This document shows positions 9,131-18,411 of a stretch of 64,000 nucleotides of DNA, piece by piece (within the stretch, counting starts at the first letter, position 1; each line of letters begins with the position of its first letter). The notes below the pieces were generated by a model. It did not search any database. It was given only the letters and a program-made list of their open reading frames with translations, and was not told the DNA's origin. Source of the DNA: an uncultured Bacteroidia bacterium (GTDB lineage Bacteria > Bacteroidota > Bacteroidia > Bacteroidales > UBA932). Location: positions 62,001-126,000 of the forward strand of contig CADAJF010000005.1 of assembly GCA_902788175.1 (NCBI GenBank), given 5' to 3'. Position numbers and translations under genes: made by a program.

Positions 9131-11851
9131 ATGAAAAGGCTTTTTCTGCTGTTTCTCTCCCTTCTTTCTGCCGCGCTTCTGGCTGCCCGGGAGCGCCAGT
9201 ACGCCTACATTTCCCTAACGGTGGGCGAGGGCCTGTCGCACCCCAACGTGACGGCCCTTTCCTATGACTTCCGGGGCAGCCTGTGGATAGGAACCAAAAA
9301 TGGCCTCAACCGCTTTGACCGGCAGCAAATCAAGGTATTCCACTCCCGGATGGAAGACCCGGCCACCCTGCCGGACAACCGCATCAACGCCCTTGCCGAA
9401 GGCAGGGACGGCACGCTGTGGGCACTCTGCGAAAACGGATTGGTGCGTTATCTGCCCGCAGAAGACCGCTTTGAAACCCTCATCCCGGACGTAGCCTTCT
9501 GCGTACTCCCCCTGGAGAACGAGGTGCTTGTGGGATCGTCGGGGCGGCTGCTGCGCTGCAGCCCGGAAGGAGAGGCCCTGCCGCCGCTTTTCCCCTTCCC
9601 CGGAAGGGAAAACGAGCACGGCTACGACATTCTCCGGATAGTGCCCCTGCCCAGCGGGGAACTCCTGCTGGGAACACGCTCCAACGGCATATTCCGCTAC
9701 CGGGAAGGAAAAGTCGCCAGCCTTTTCGCCCCTGCGGTGGAGTTTGAGCTCATAGCCCTTTACCGCTGCTCGGACGGGACGGTGTGCGCCTCCTTCCACG
9801 GAGGGGGATTCCGCCAATATGCCCCCGACGGGCAGCTCCTGAAAGAATACACCACCCGCAATTCCAATCTCTCCAGCGATTTTGTCCAGGACTTTGCCGA
9901 ATACGGCGGGGAGCTGTGGCTGGGCACCGACGGCGGCGGCATCTGCATCCTGCCGCAAGGAGCCGGCTCCTTTGTCTGCCTCCGCCACCAGAGCGGCCTG
10001 GACGACTCCCTCCCCTCCAATTCCATCACCACCCTCTACCTCGATGCCAACGGAGCCCTTTGGGCGGGAACCGTCAAAAACGGGCTGTTCCAGATCAGGG
10101 AGCGCCATGTCCAGAGCCTTCGCGGCAGCGTGCGCGGCCTGGCGGACAATGCCATCACCAGCCTTTTCCGGGACTCGGATCAAGTGCTCTGGGTAGGGAC
10201 GGACGGAGGAGGCATTCACCGCTTCCATCCGGAAAGCGGCCAGTTCACAAAGCTAAGGGGCAGCGACGGGAAAATCCTCTCCATCGCGGAGTATGACCGG
10301 GAGCGGCTGCTGGTATCCATGTACCTGGAGGGCTTTTTCCTGCTGGACAAGCGCAGCGGGGCCAAAACGCCCTTCCTGGTGATAGACGAGCCCACCTCGC
10401 GGCAGCTCCGTTACAGCGGGGCGCTGCTTAGGGGCTACCAGGCGCCCTGGGGAACCCTTTGCTTCCTTTGCGGCCCCGCCTGGATCTACCACCTCGGGAG
10501 CAAGCGTTTCCAACCCCTCCTGATGGAAAGCGGCGAACCTGCACCCTCCACACTGCAAATGGCTTTCGCCAACGAAAACGGGGCTTTGCTGTACAAGGGC
10601 AACCACGTTTTCCTGTGGCGCCGGGACGATGAGCGGCTGCAGCTCCTCTTCTCCGTCGGCCTTCACGAAAGTATCACCGCCCTGTCCCCGGACAGTGCCG
10701 GCACCATCTGGGTGGGCACTTCCCGCTCCCTGGGCCGCTACCATGTGGAACAGGGCACCTACGTTCCCCTGCAAACCCAGCAGTTCCAGGATGTATCGGC
10801 CCTGGAATGTTCGCCGGACGGGAATGTGTGGATTTGCGCCCGGAACCACCTCTACACCTACCTGCCCCGGGAAGACCGCATGGTATCCTGGAGCGAGTCG
10901 GACGGTTTTCGTCCCAACAACATCAAAATGCTGTACCAGAATGCCCTGGACCCCGATTTCCTTTATATGGGCGGCTCGGAAGGCCTGGTACGGATAGACC
11001 GGCGGACTACAGTTCCGGGGGCCGGAAAGCCGGAAATCTTCCTGGAGCAGCTTTATGCCAACGGACAGCCCGTCTCCTTACCGCAGGAGGAGATCAACAT
11101 TCCCTGGAGCAAGCGGCAGCTCAGCGCTTCCTTCCTGGTCAGGGACGAAGACCCTTTCCTGAGCCATTTCTTCCGCTATGAGCTTCGCGGCGCCCGCAGC
11201 TGGACCATTGACAGCGACCAGCCCCGGCTCACCTTGTCGGCCCTGGAGGCGGGATACTATGAGCTATGGGTGTCGTGCCTTACCAAAGGCGGTTCTTTCT
11301 CAGAACCTGCGCAGCTGCTCTCTTTCACGGTGCAGCCTCCCTGGTACCGCAGCTGGTGGTTTGCCCTGCTGTGCCTGCTTGTTTTCCTGCTGGGTTTTGC
11401 CCTGCTGCAAAGAAAGATGCTCCACAACGAAGAAGCGGCCAACAAGAGCTCCATGGCCCATTTCCTGGAAGAGATGCTGCAGGAAGGAGACGAGCAGGAA
11501 CTGCCCCCGCCCAGCCAGACGGCGGATTCCGCCTTCCGCACCCAGCTGGACACACTTATCCGCGAGAATCTCTCCAACCCGGAACTGGGCATCAAGTTCC
11601 TGACGGACAGGCTTCCTTTGAGCCGAAGCGCCCTTTATGCCAAGGTGAAAGAAGTGACCGGCATGGGCGTAAAAGACTATATCAACCGCATGCGCATAGA
11701 GCGGTCCGTGGAGTTGCTGCTGAACACAGACAAGAATATCAACGAGATTGCGTACGAAGTAGGCTTCAGCTATCCGCGTTACTTCAGCACGTCTTTCAAA
11801 CTGCTCAAGGGCGTCACGCCCACCCACTTCAAGAAGGAGAACAAGGCCTAA
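9131..11851 (+). CDS. Membrane-anchored beta-propeller sensor with AraC-type DNA-binding domain (HTCS-like, no kinase)
   Basis: The 906-residue product starts at MKRLFLLFLSLLSAALLAARE, a signal sequence; an upstream in-frame ATG would add 61 residues without a signal peptide. Two-component-regulator propeller repeats (for example GSLWIGTKNGLNRF, GELWLGTDGGGI, QVLWVGTDGGGIHRF) fill residues about 20-640. A Y_Y_Y-type domain comes next, then a transmembrane helix near residues 742-761 (WWFALLCLLVFLLGFALL), then an AraC helix-turn-helix (about 800-906, ending VTPTHFKKENKA). In hybrid two-component systems a histidine kinase and receiver lie between membrane and HTH; here only about 40 residues do. 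It probably senses glycan in the periplasm and regulates the divergent susC operon. Its stop overlaps that of sufD by 4 bases. Confidence 0.88.
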   Translation: MKRLFLLFLSLLSAALLAARERQYAYISLTVGEGLSHPNVTALSYDFRGSLWIGTKNGLNRFDRQQIKVFHSRMEDPATLPDNRINALAEGRDGTLWALCENGLVRYLPAEDRFETLIPDVAFCVLPLENEVLVGSSGRLLRCSPEGEALPPLFPFPGRENEHGYDILRIVPLPSGELLLGTRSNGIFRYREGKVASLFAPAVEFELIALYRCSDGTVCASFHGGGFRQYAPDGQLLKEYTTRNSNLSSDFVQDFAEYGGELWLGTDGGGICILPQGAGSFVCLRHQSGLDDSLPSNSITTLYLDANGALWAGTVKNGLFQIRERHVQSLRGSVRGLADNAITSLFRDSDQVLWVGTDGGGIHRFHPESGQFTKLRGSDGKILSIAEYDRERLLVSMYLEGFFLLDKRSGAKTPFLVIDEPTSRQLRYSGALLRGYQAPWGTLCFLCGPAWIYHLGSKRFQPLLMESGEPAPSTLQMAFANENGALLYKGNHVFLWRRDDERLQLLFSVGLHESITALSPDSAGTIWVGTSRSLGRYHVEQGTYVPLQTQQFQDVSALECSPDGNVWICARNHLYTYLPREDRMVSWSESDGFRPNNIKMLYQNALDPDFLYMGGSEGLVRIDRRTTVPGAGKPEIFLEQLYANGQPVSLPQEEINIPWSKRQLSASFLVRDEDPFLSHFFRYELRGARSWTIDSDQPRLTLSALEAGYYELWVSCLTKGGSFSEPAQLLSFTVQPPWYRSWWFALLCLLVFLLGFALLQRKMLHNEEAANKSSMAHFLEEMLQEGDEQELPPPSQTADSAFRTQLDTLIRENLSNPELGIKFLTDRLPLSRSALYAKVKEVTGMGVKDYINRMRIERSVELLLNTDKNINEIAYEVGFSYPRYFSTSFKLLKGVTPTHFKKENKA

Positions 11852-12486
11852 AGGCTTCTGACGGCTTTTTCCACTTCCTCTTCGCGGCCTGCTGGAACCA
11901 CCGGAGACAGGAACGAGAGCATCTGGAGGGTGCGGGCTTCTGCCTCCGGGATGCCGCGGGAGCGCATGTAGAAAAGTTCGTCGGGGTTGAGCTGGCCCAC
12001 GGTGGCGCCGTGGGAGCATTTGACATCGTCGGCGTAGATTTCCAGCTGGGGGCGGGTTTGCACCCGGGCCTGCTCCGTGAGTACGATATTGTGGTTTTCC
12101 TGGTAGGCCTCTGTCTGCTGAGCCTCCGGAGCCACCACAATGGTGCCGTCAAAATGAACCTGCGCACAGCCGCCGGCAATGCCTTTGACCTGCTGGGTGC
12201 TGTGGCAACCCGGGGCGCGGTGGTGCATCAGGATGCGGAAGTTCACTTTTTCTTCTCCGTTGCAGAGATAGAGCGCCTTGACATGGGCCTGGGCCCCGGG
12301 ACCTGTCAGGTCTATGGACAGGTCAATGTCGCGGGACTCCCCGGGCAGCACCACGAACTGCAGCTCCAGCCGCTCCCCGGCCGGCACCTGGTAAAGATTG
12401 CCGGTCAAGCCGGCAATGACGGAAGTCGTCATGCCCGGCTTTGACCGGGCATCTGCCAGGGGATCAATGTATTTGCCGTGTCCCAT
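11848..12486 (-). CDS. sufD: SufD, Fe-S cluster scaffold subunit, short form lacking the N-terminal domain
   Basis: The 212-residue product carries the SufB/SufD beta-helix core and the C-terminal family block (YADDVKCSHGATVGQL, Cys157 and His159, then ELFYMRSRGI). SufD forms the SufBCD scaffold that builds Fe-S clusters in the cytoplasm. Typical SufD proteins are about 420-450 residues, so the whole N-terminal helical domain is missing. Residues 12-31 (ADARSKPGMTTSVIAGLTGN region) are encoded by an inverted pair of REP-like repeats rather than family sequence. The gene starts 2 bases after sufC and is last in the operon. It could be a functional short form or an N-terminally truncated remnant. 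Confidence 0.85.
   Translation of the reverse strand: MGHGKYIDPLADARSKPGMTTSVIAGLTGNLYQVPAGERLELQFVVLPGESRDIDLSIDLTGPGAQAHVKALYLCNGEEKVNFRILMHHRAPGCHSTQQVKGIAGGCAQVHFDGTIVVAPEAQQTEAYQENHNIVLTEQARVQTRPQLEIYADDVKCSHGATVGQLNPDELFYMRSRGIPEAEARTLQMLSFLSPVVPAGREEEVEKAVRSL
12396..12453. repeat. Inverted pair of REP-like palindromes inside sufD
   Basis: Unit one (12396-12420) begins GATTGCCGGTCAAGCCGG and ends CAATGAC. Unit two (12428-12453), read on the other strand, begins GATGCCCGGTCAAAGCCGG and ends GCATGAC. Each unit is itself a palindrome, and the two face each other across 7 bases, as in REP doublets (REPINs). Both are inside the coding frame of sufD. A related single unit lies at 29577-29601. 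Confidence 0.75.
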
Positions 12487-12488
12487 GC

Positions 12489-13223
12489 TTAAAACTGGTC
12501 AAATCCTTGGGCCTCGATGGCGTCTATGAGCTCGCGGCCGCCGGTACTCACTATCCGGCCGTCCTTGAGCACATGCACAACATCCGGCTGCACGTATTCC
12601 AGCAGCTTGTGGTAGTGGGTGATGATGACGGCGCTTTTTTCCGGGCTGCGGAGGGCGTTCACGCCATCGGCCACAATCTTTAGGGCATCCACGTCCAGGC
12701 CGCTGTCTGTCTCGTCCAGGATGGAGAGATCCGGCTCCAGCAGGGCCATCTGGAAAATCTCGTTGCGCTTTTTCTCGCCGCCGGAAAAGCCCACGTTCAC
12801 CTCACGCTTGGCAAACTCCGGTTTCATCTGCACCAGGGCCATCTTTTCCTTCATCAGCTTGAGAAAATCCCCCGCCTTGAGCTCCGGCAGCCCGTGGGCC
12901 TTGCGCTTGGCGTTCACCGCCGCCTTCATGAAAGCGGTGATGGTAACGCCGGGAATCTCTATCGGGTACTGGAAGCTGAGGAAAAGGCCCGCCCAGGCGC
13001 GTTCCTCGGGCGTTTTTGCCAGAAGGTCCTCTCCCTTGTAGAGGATGCTTCCCTGCGTAACCTCGAAACCTGGCCTGCCGGTGAGAACGGCGCCGAGGGT
13101 GCTTTTGCCGGCGCCGTTGGGCCCCATGACGGCATGCACCTCCCCGGCCCCTATGCTAAGGTCTATTCCTTTCAGGATTTCTTTTTCGCCAACCTTGGCG
13201 TGTAGGTTTTGTATCTGAAGCAT
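12489..13223 (-). CDS. sufC: SufC, ATPase of the SufBCD Fe-S assembly complex
   Basis: A 244-residue ABC ATPase with Walker A GPNGAGKST (about residue 35), the SufC-type signature FSGGEKKRNEIFQM and Walker B with LSILDETDSGLDVDAL, typical of SufC rather than transporter ATPases. It energises cluster assembly on SufB/SufD in the cytoplasm. Its ATG overlaps the pnuC stop by one base (TAATG), so translation is probably coupled; sufD starts 2 bases after its end. Length and motifs are normal. Confidence 0.96.
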   Translation of the reverse strand: MLQIQNLHAKVGEKEILKGIDLSIGAGEVHAVMGPNGAGKSTLGAVLTGRPGFEVTQGSILYKGEDLLAKTPEERAWAGLFLSFQYPIEIPGVTITAFMKAAVNAKRKAHGLPELKAGDFLKLMKEKMALVQMKPEFAKREVNVGFSGGEKKRNEIFQMALLEPDLSILDETDSGLDVDALKIVADGVNALRSPEKSAVIITHYHKLLEYVQPDVVHVLKDGRIVSTGGRELIDAIEAQGFDQF

Positions 13224-13846
13224 TATGCTTTGTTTTTATACAGTTTTACCCAGGTCCGGAGCGACCACAGGCCGTTCACCAGATAGAGGGCGCACACAAT
13301 GGGCATGAACACGTTGCCCACACTCAGGTGCAGGATAATCTGCGTAATGTTCACAAGCAGCCACACTATCCAGCACTCCCACTTCTTGAGGGAGCTCAGC
13401 AGCTGCGCCAGCAGGATGAGTGCGGTGACTACGGAGTCCAGGTAGGGATGAGGGTCCGCCGGGAAAAGCCTATCCAGTGTAAAGCCCCAGAGGCCGGCCA
13501 CCAGGAAGGTTCCCGCCACGCAGATGACTATGGAGGCAGGGCTCAGGCTGCTCACCTTGAGGGCGCTGGCATCCTGGGAACTTTGCTGCCCGGCCTTGGG
13601 ATGCGTCCAGCGGTAGTGGCCCAGGATGTTGATGGCCAGGGACACCGGCTGGAGCAGCAGGCTGGCATAGAGATTCTTGTTCCAGAACAGCAGGAAGAGG
13701 GCCGCCGTGTACAGGTAACCCACCCAGAAATTGTATTTGGAATTGCGGCCGGCAAGGAACACGCAGGTGAGGCCTAACAGACTGGAAATGAGGTCTATCA
13801 GCAGCACCGGCCGGCCGGAGAGGGTGAATATGACGGTATCAAGCAT
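13223..13846 (-). CDS. pnuC: PnuC-family vitamin/nucleoside transporter (nicotinamide riboside type)
   Basis: The 207-residue protein is mostly hydrophobic, with about seven membrane segments and PnuC-like blocks (NFWVGYLYTAALFLLFWNKN, KKWECWIVWLLVNITQI). PnuC proteins let nicotinamide riboside diffuse across the inner membrane; relatives carry thiamine or other vitamins, so the substrate is a family-level guess. The gene interrupts the usual sufB-sufC adjacency: it begins 33 bases after sufB and overlaps sufC by one base. No N-terminal oddity or kinase fusion is seen. Confidence 0.85.
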   Translation of the reverse strand: MLDTVIFTLSGRPVLLIDLISSLLGLTCVFLAGRNSKYNFWVGYLYTAALFLLFWNKNLYASLLLQPVSLAINILGHYRWTHPKAGQQSSQDASALKVSSLSPASIVICVAGTFLVAGLWGFTLDRLFPADPHPYLDSVVTALILLAQLLSSLKKWECWIVWLLVNITQIILHLSVGNVFMPIVCALYLVNGLWSLRTWVKLYKNKA

Positions 13847-13879
13847 GGAGATTCTTCACTTCGTTGGGAATGACGGGGG
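13847..13879. repeat. Dispersed-repeat fragment between sufB and pnuC
   Basis: The entire 33-base spacer between the sufB stop and the pnuC start reads GGAGATTCTTCACTTCGTTG followed by GGAATGACGGGGG. It resembles a repeat arm common in bacterial intergenic regions (the 'ATTCTTC..TTCG..GGAATGAC' type). It may be half of a mobile palindrome; the partner arm is absent. Confidence 0.45.
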
Positions 13880-15331
<1,452 letters not shown>

Positions 15332-15349
15332 AAAGGTACGGATTAAAAA

Positions 15350-16429
15350 CTACAGCGCCAAATCCGTAAGGGCAATGGCGGCCATGGCCTCCACGATGAC
15401 GGGAGTGCGCAGGGCAAAGCAGACGTCGTGGCGGCCGCCTGTTCCGGCTTTGGCTATGCTGGAAGTGGGTTTGAACGCCACGCGGAAGACCAGCGGATTG
15501 CCGTTGGTGAGGCCGCCGTTCACGCCGCCGGCATGGTTGGTAAGGGGCAGCTGGGGACGTTTATGATGACCGCAGCAGTGGTGGCCTTCTTCGTGGTGGT
15601 GGCCTTCCCAGTGACAGCAGTGGTGCTCTTCATCGTGGTGATGGCCTTCCCCGTGACAGCAGTGATGCTCTTCGTCATGGTGGTGCCCTTCTCCGTGGCA
15701 GCACTGGTGCTCCGGGAAGGGGTCGTTGTGCTCGCTGCCGCGCATGGCAGCGGCGTGGAAGCCGTCGCCGAATTCTATCCCCCGCACGCCCGGAATGGCA
15801 AAAATGGCATGGGAGACCACGGACTCCACGCTGTTCCAGAAGGGTTCGCCAAGGCCAACAGGAAGCCCTTCCACCGTGCATTCCACTACGGCGCCCAGGG
15901 AATCACCTTCCGCCTGGGCGGCCTCCAGGGCAGGCTTCCACGCCTGCGGGTCCGTGAGCCCGCCCACTTCCTTCAGGGCGGCCTGGAAGCGTGCGAAATA
16001 GAGCATCCTTTTGGCAATGACGCCCGCCGCAACTATACCCACGGTGAGCCGGCCGCTGAAATGACCGCCGCCGCGGGGATCGTTGAAGCCGCTGTACTTG
16101 AGCCCGGCCGCAAAGTCTGCATGGCCCGGACGGGGATTCCGGGACACCTGCTCATAATCCTCCGGACGGATGTCCTCGTTGCGGAAGATGAGGGTGACGG
16201 GGGCACCCGTTGTGCGGCCTTCATAGACGCCGCTGACAATCTCCGGAACGTCTGCCTCCCGGCGGGTGGTGGTGCCGGGGGCGCCGGCGCGGCGGCGGGC
16301 AAGGTCTTCGCGGAAGTGGACCGGTGTGAGCGGGATGCCCGGCAGCACGCCATCTACCGTTACGCCCACCAGCGGGCCGTGGGATTCGCCAAATATACTG
16401 ACTTTGAATTTGTTGCCAAAAGTGTTCAT
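15350..16429 (-). CDS. aroC: Chorismate synthase with a His/Cys-rich repeat insertion
   Basis: The 359-residue enzyme converts EPSP to chorismate using reduced FMN. The family blocks are intact: GESHGPLVGVTVDGVLPG (about residues 14-31), RRRAGAPGTTTRREAD, RPGHADFAAGLKYS, GGHFSGRLT, GSEHND (231-236), NHAGGVNGGLTNGNPL (298-312) and KPTSSI. Between GSEHND and the NHAGG block, where relatives carry a short variable loop, residues 241-290 hold 21 His and 8 Cys in three 14-residue repeats plus a half repeat. The start overlaps the end of the aroD/aroA fusion by 4 bases. Catalytic activity should be preserved because the insertion is in a loop; metal binding by the loop is an inference. Confidence 0.95.
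   Translation of the reverse strand: MNTFGNKFKVSIFGESHGPLVGVTVDGVLPGIPLTPVHFREDLARRRAGAPGTTTRREADVPEIVSGVYEGRTTGAPVTLIFRNEDIRPEDYEQVSRNPRPGHADFAAGLKYSGFNDPRGGGHFSGRLTVGIVAAGVIAKRMLYFARFQAALKEVGGLTDPQAWKPALEAAQAEGDSLGAVVECTVEGLPVGLGEPFWNSVESVVSHAIFAIPGVRGIEFGDGFHAAAMRGSEHNDPFPEHQCCHGEGHHHDEEHHCCHGEGHHHDEEHHCCHWEGHHHEEGHHCCGHHKRPQLPLTNHAGGVNGGLTNGNPLVFRVAFKPTSSIAKAGTGGRHDVCFALRTPVIVEAMAAIALTDLAL
15563..15703. repeat. 42-bp in-frame tandem repeat encoding CCHGEGHHHDEEHH units in aroC
   Basis: Three consecutive 14-codon units, CCHGEGHHHDEEHH, the same again, and CCHWEGHHHEEGHH, are followed by CCGHH. Codons for His and Glu differ slightly between units, so it is not a brand-new expansion. It lies in a flavin-site loop of chorismate synthase. 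Confidence 0.9.
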
Positions 16430-18411
16430 AGCTGGGAAAATAATTCGTTAAAGGCAGGGAAGGATTTCCCTACGCAGTCTGTGTTGTCAATGTCAAGGGG
16501 AGTATCGGCCCCAAGGGAAGCCACTCTCAGGGCCATTACCAGCCTGTGGTCCCCGTAAGAGGGATAGGCGCCGCCTTTGAGGAGCCGGCCGGTGCAGATC
16601 CGCTGGCTCAGGGCCATGCCGCTTATGCGCATCTCATCCTCATCGATCTGCACCGGGACGCCCATTTGCAGGAGCATCTTTTCGATGGCGGCGGCACGGT
16701 CCGTCTCTTTGTGGCGCAGGCGCTCCACACCCAGGATGCGGCTCTCGCCGGGGCAGAAAGCCGCCAGGACGGCTACGATGGGGAAAAGGTCCGGGCAGTT
16801 GTTCAGGTCCGTGTGGAAAGGGCTCAGGGGGGCGCGCCGCACATGGATGGGACCGTCCGGCCCGTCCAGCTGCGACATGCTGGCGCCGGCCTGCACCAGG
16901 ATGTCCATGATGGAGATATCGGCCTGCAGGGAGCTGGTGTCCAGGCCGGTCACCTCCACGTCGCCGAAGATGGCGCCTGCCACCAGAAAGGGAGCGGCGC
17001 CGGACCAGTCGCCTTCCAGGGTGAAATCTACGGCCTGGTAGCGCTGACCGCCTTTTATACGGAAGTTCACGCCGGTGCAGAGGCTCCAGTCCTGGGTTTC
17101 CAGGAAATCCTGGTCTCCTTCCATCTCGGAGCCTGTCCGGATGCCGAATTTTTTCAGGACGTCCACCGTGATGAACAGGTAGGGGATGCTTTTGGGCTCG
17201 TGTACGTACAGGGTGGATTTGCCGGCGGTAAGGGGCAGGGCGGCCAGCAGTCCGCTGATAAGCTGGGAGCCGCCGCTGCCGGAGATATCGGCCCGGCCGG
17301 GAAGGAGGGGGCCGGCTACTTTGAGGGGGAGGTAGCAGTCGGTTTTTCTGGAGGGGGACAGGGCGCCTTCCTCCGGATACAGCCGTACGCCGAAGGCGGC
17401 CATGATGTCGTGGGCATCGGCCAGAGGGCGGCCCAGGAGCGTTTTTTCTCCGGTTACGCGCACGGGTTCCTGGGAGAGGACGGCCAGCAGCGGGATCATC
17501 AGCCGGGCCAGGAAGCCGGATTCGCCGGCCTGGAGCTCTTCCAGTTTCAGGCAGCCTTCACCGGCGCCGATACCCCGAATGGTCAGGAGGCTTCCGTCCT
17601 GCTCGATGTGGGCACCCAGGGCGCGGGCGGCGGCCAGGGCGCTCTCGTTGTCGCCGCAGGGGGAATAACCGTTCAGGTGCGAAACGCCTTCTGCGAGAGC
17701 TGCCGCCACGATAGCCCGCTGGGCAAAGCTTTTGGAGCACGGCATGGGCAGGGCCTGGGCGCGGATAAAGCGGAAGGGGCCATACAGGGCTTCCCGCATG
17801 GCTTCCGTGCTCCACTGGCCAGGTGCCGTAGCCTGCTCCTCGCTCAGGCAGGCGTAGGTGAAAGGGGCGCCTTTTTCCAGCGCTTTCAGGCGGGAAGCCC
17901 GGCCGGCCTCCCCCATGCAAAACGCCACCAGGGTGCCTGGCTGCGCATATTGATACAGCTGGCCGATGATCTCGTTATCTGCCTCCGATGTGGCCGTGGT
18001 CACGATTTTTACCACTTCTGCGCCAAAGCCCCGGGCACGTTCCATGAGGGAGCGCAGCACCGCAAGCGGCGGGGTGCCTTCCTGGTGGTGATAGGAGCGG
18101 ATGAGCACTGTGCCGTATTCCCGGCAGGCTTCGCGGATGCGTCGGCCCACTGCGGCAGGGGCTTCCATCTCCAGATCTACGTATTTGGCGCCGGCGCGGA
18201 TGGCGGTCTCCAGCAGTTGGGGGGCATCAGGTTCTTCCGAGAGGCGGCAGGTGGCTATGAGCGGCACGTCGGAGCCGGAAAACAGATCCTCTATCTGCTC
18301 CTGGTCCAGGGGGCAACGGTCCAGGCGAATCTCTGCCATTTCCAGCTCGCCGCCTTCCAGAAGTTCCAGAAGGGGGGCCAGTTCTTTATCTTGAACGGAG
18401 GTAACAATCAT
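16426..18411 (-). CDS. Bifunctional 3-dehydroquinate dehydratase / EPSP synthase (AroD-AroA fusion)
   Basis: The 661-residue protein joins two shikimate enzymes. Residues 1-about 208 form a type I 3-dehydroquinate dehydratase, with EIRLDRC near 27, the catalytic-His region SYHHQEG (His108/109) and the Schiff-base Lys135 in AEVVKIVTTA. Residues about 212-661 form EPSP synthase, with PCSKSFAQRA (Lys227), SGSGGSQLISGLL, LEGDWSGAAPF, DLNNCPDLFPI, LRHKETDRA and PSYGDHRLVMAL. Catalytic residues of both halves appear present. It overlaps aroB by 26 bases upstream and aroC by 4 bases downstream, so the pathway genes are tightly coupled. Shikimate dehydrogenase and shikimate kinase are not in the window. 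Confidence 0.93.
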   Translation of the reverse strand: MIVTSVQDKELAPLLELLEGGELEMAEIRLDRCPLDQEQIEDLFSGSDVPLIATCRLSEEPDAPQLLETAIRAGAKYVDLEMEAPAAVGRRIREACREYGTVLIRSYHHQEGTPPLAVLRSLMERARGFGAEVVKIVTTATSEADNEIIGQLYQYAQPGTLVAFCMGEAGRASRLKALEKGAPFTYACLSEEQATAPGQWSTEAMREALYGPFRFIRAQALPMPCSKSFAQRAIVAAALAEGVSHLNGYSPCGDNESALAAARALGAHIEQDGSLLTIRGIGAGEGCLKLEELQAGESGFLARLMIPLLAVLSQEPVRVTGEKTLLGRPLADAHDIMAAFGVRLYPEEGALSPSRKTDCYLPLKVAGPLLPGRADISGSGGSQLISGLLAALPLTAGKSTLYVHEPKSIPYLFITVDVLKKFGIRTGSEMEGDQDFLETQDWSLCTGVNFRIKGGQRYQAVDFTLEGDWSGAAPFLVAGAIFGDVEVTGLDTSSLQADISIMDILVQAGASMSQLDGPDGPIHVRRAPLSPFHTDLNNCPDLFPIVAVLAAFCPGESRILGVERLRHKETDRAAAIEKMLLQMGVPVQIDEDEMRISGMALSQRICTGRLLKGGAYPSYGDHRLVMALRVASLGADTPLDIDNTDCVGKSFPAFNELFSQL

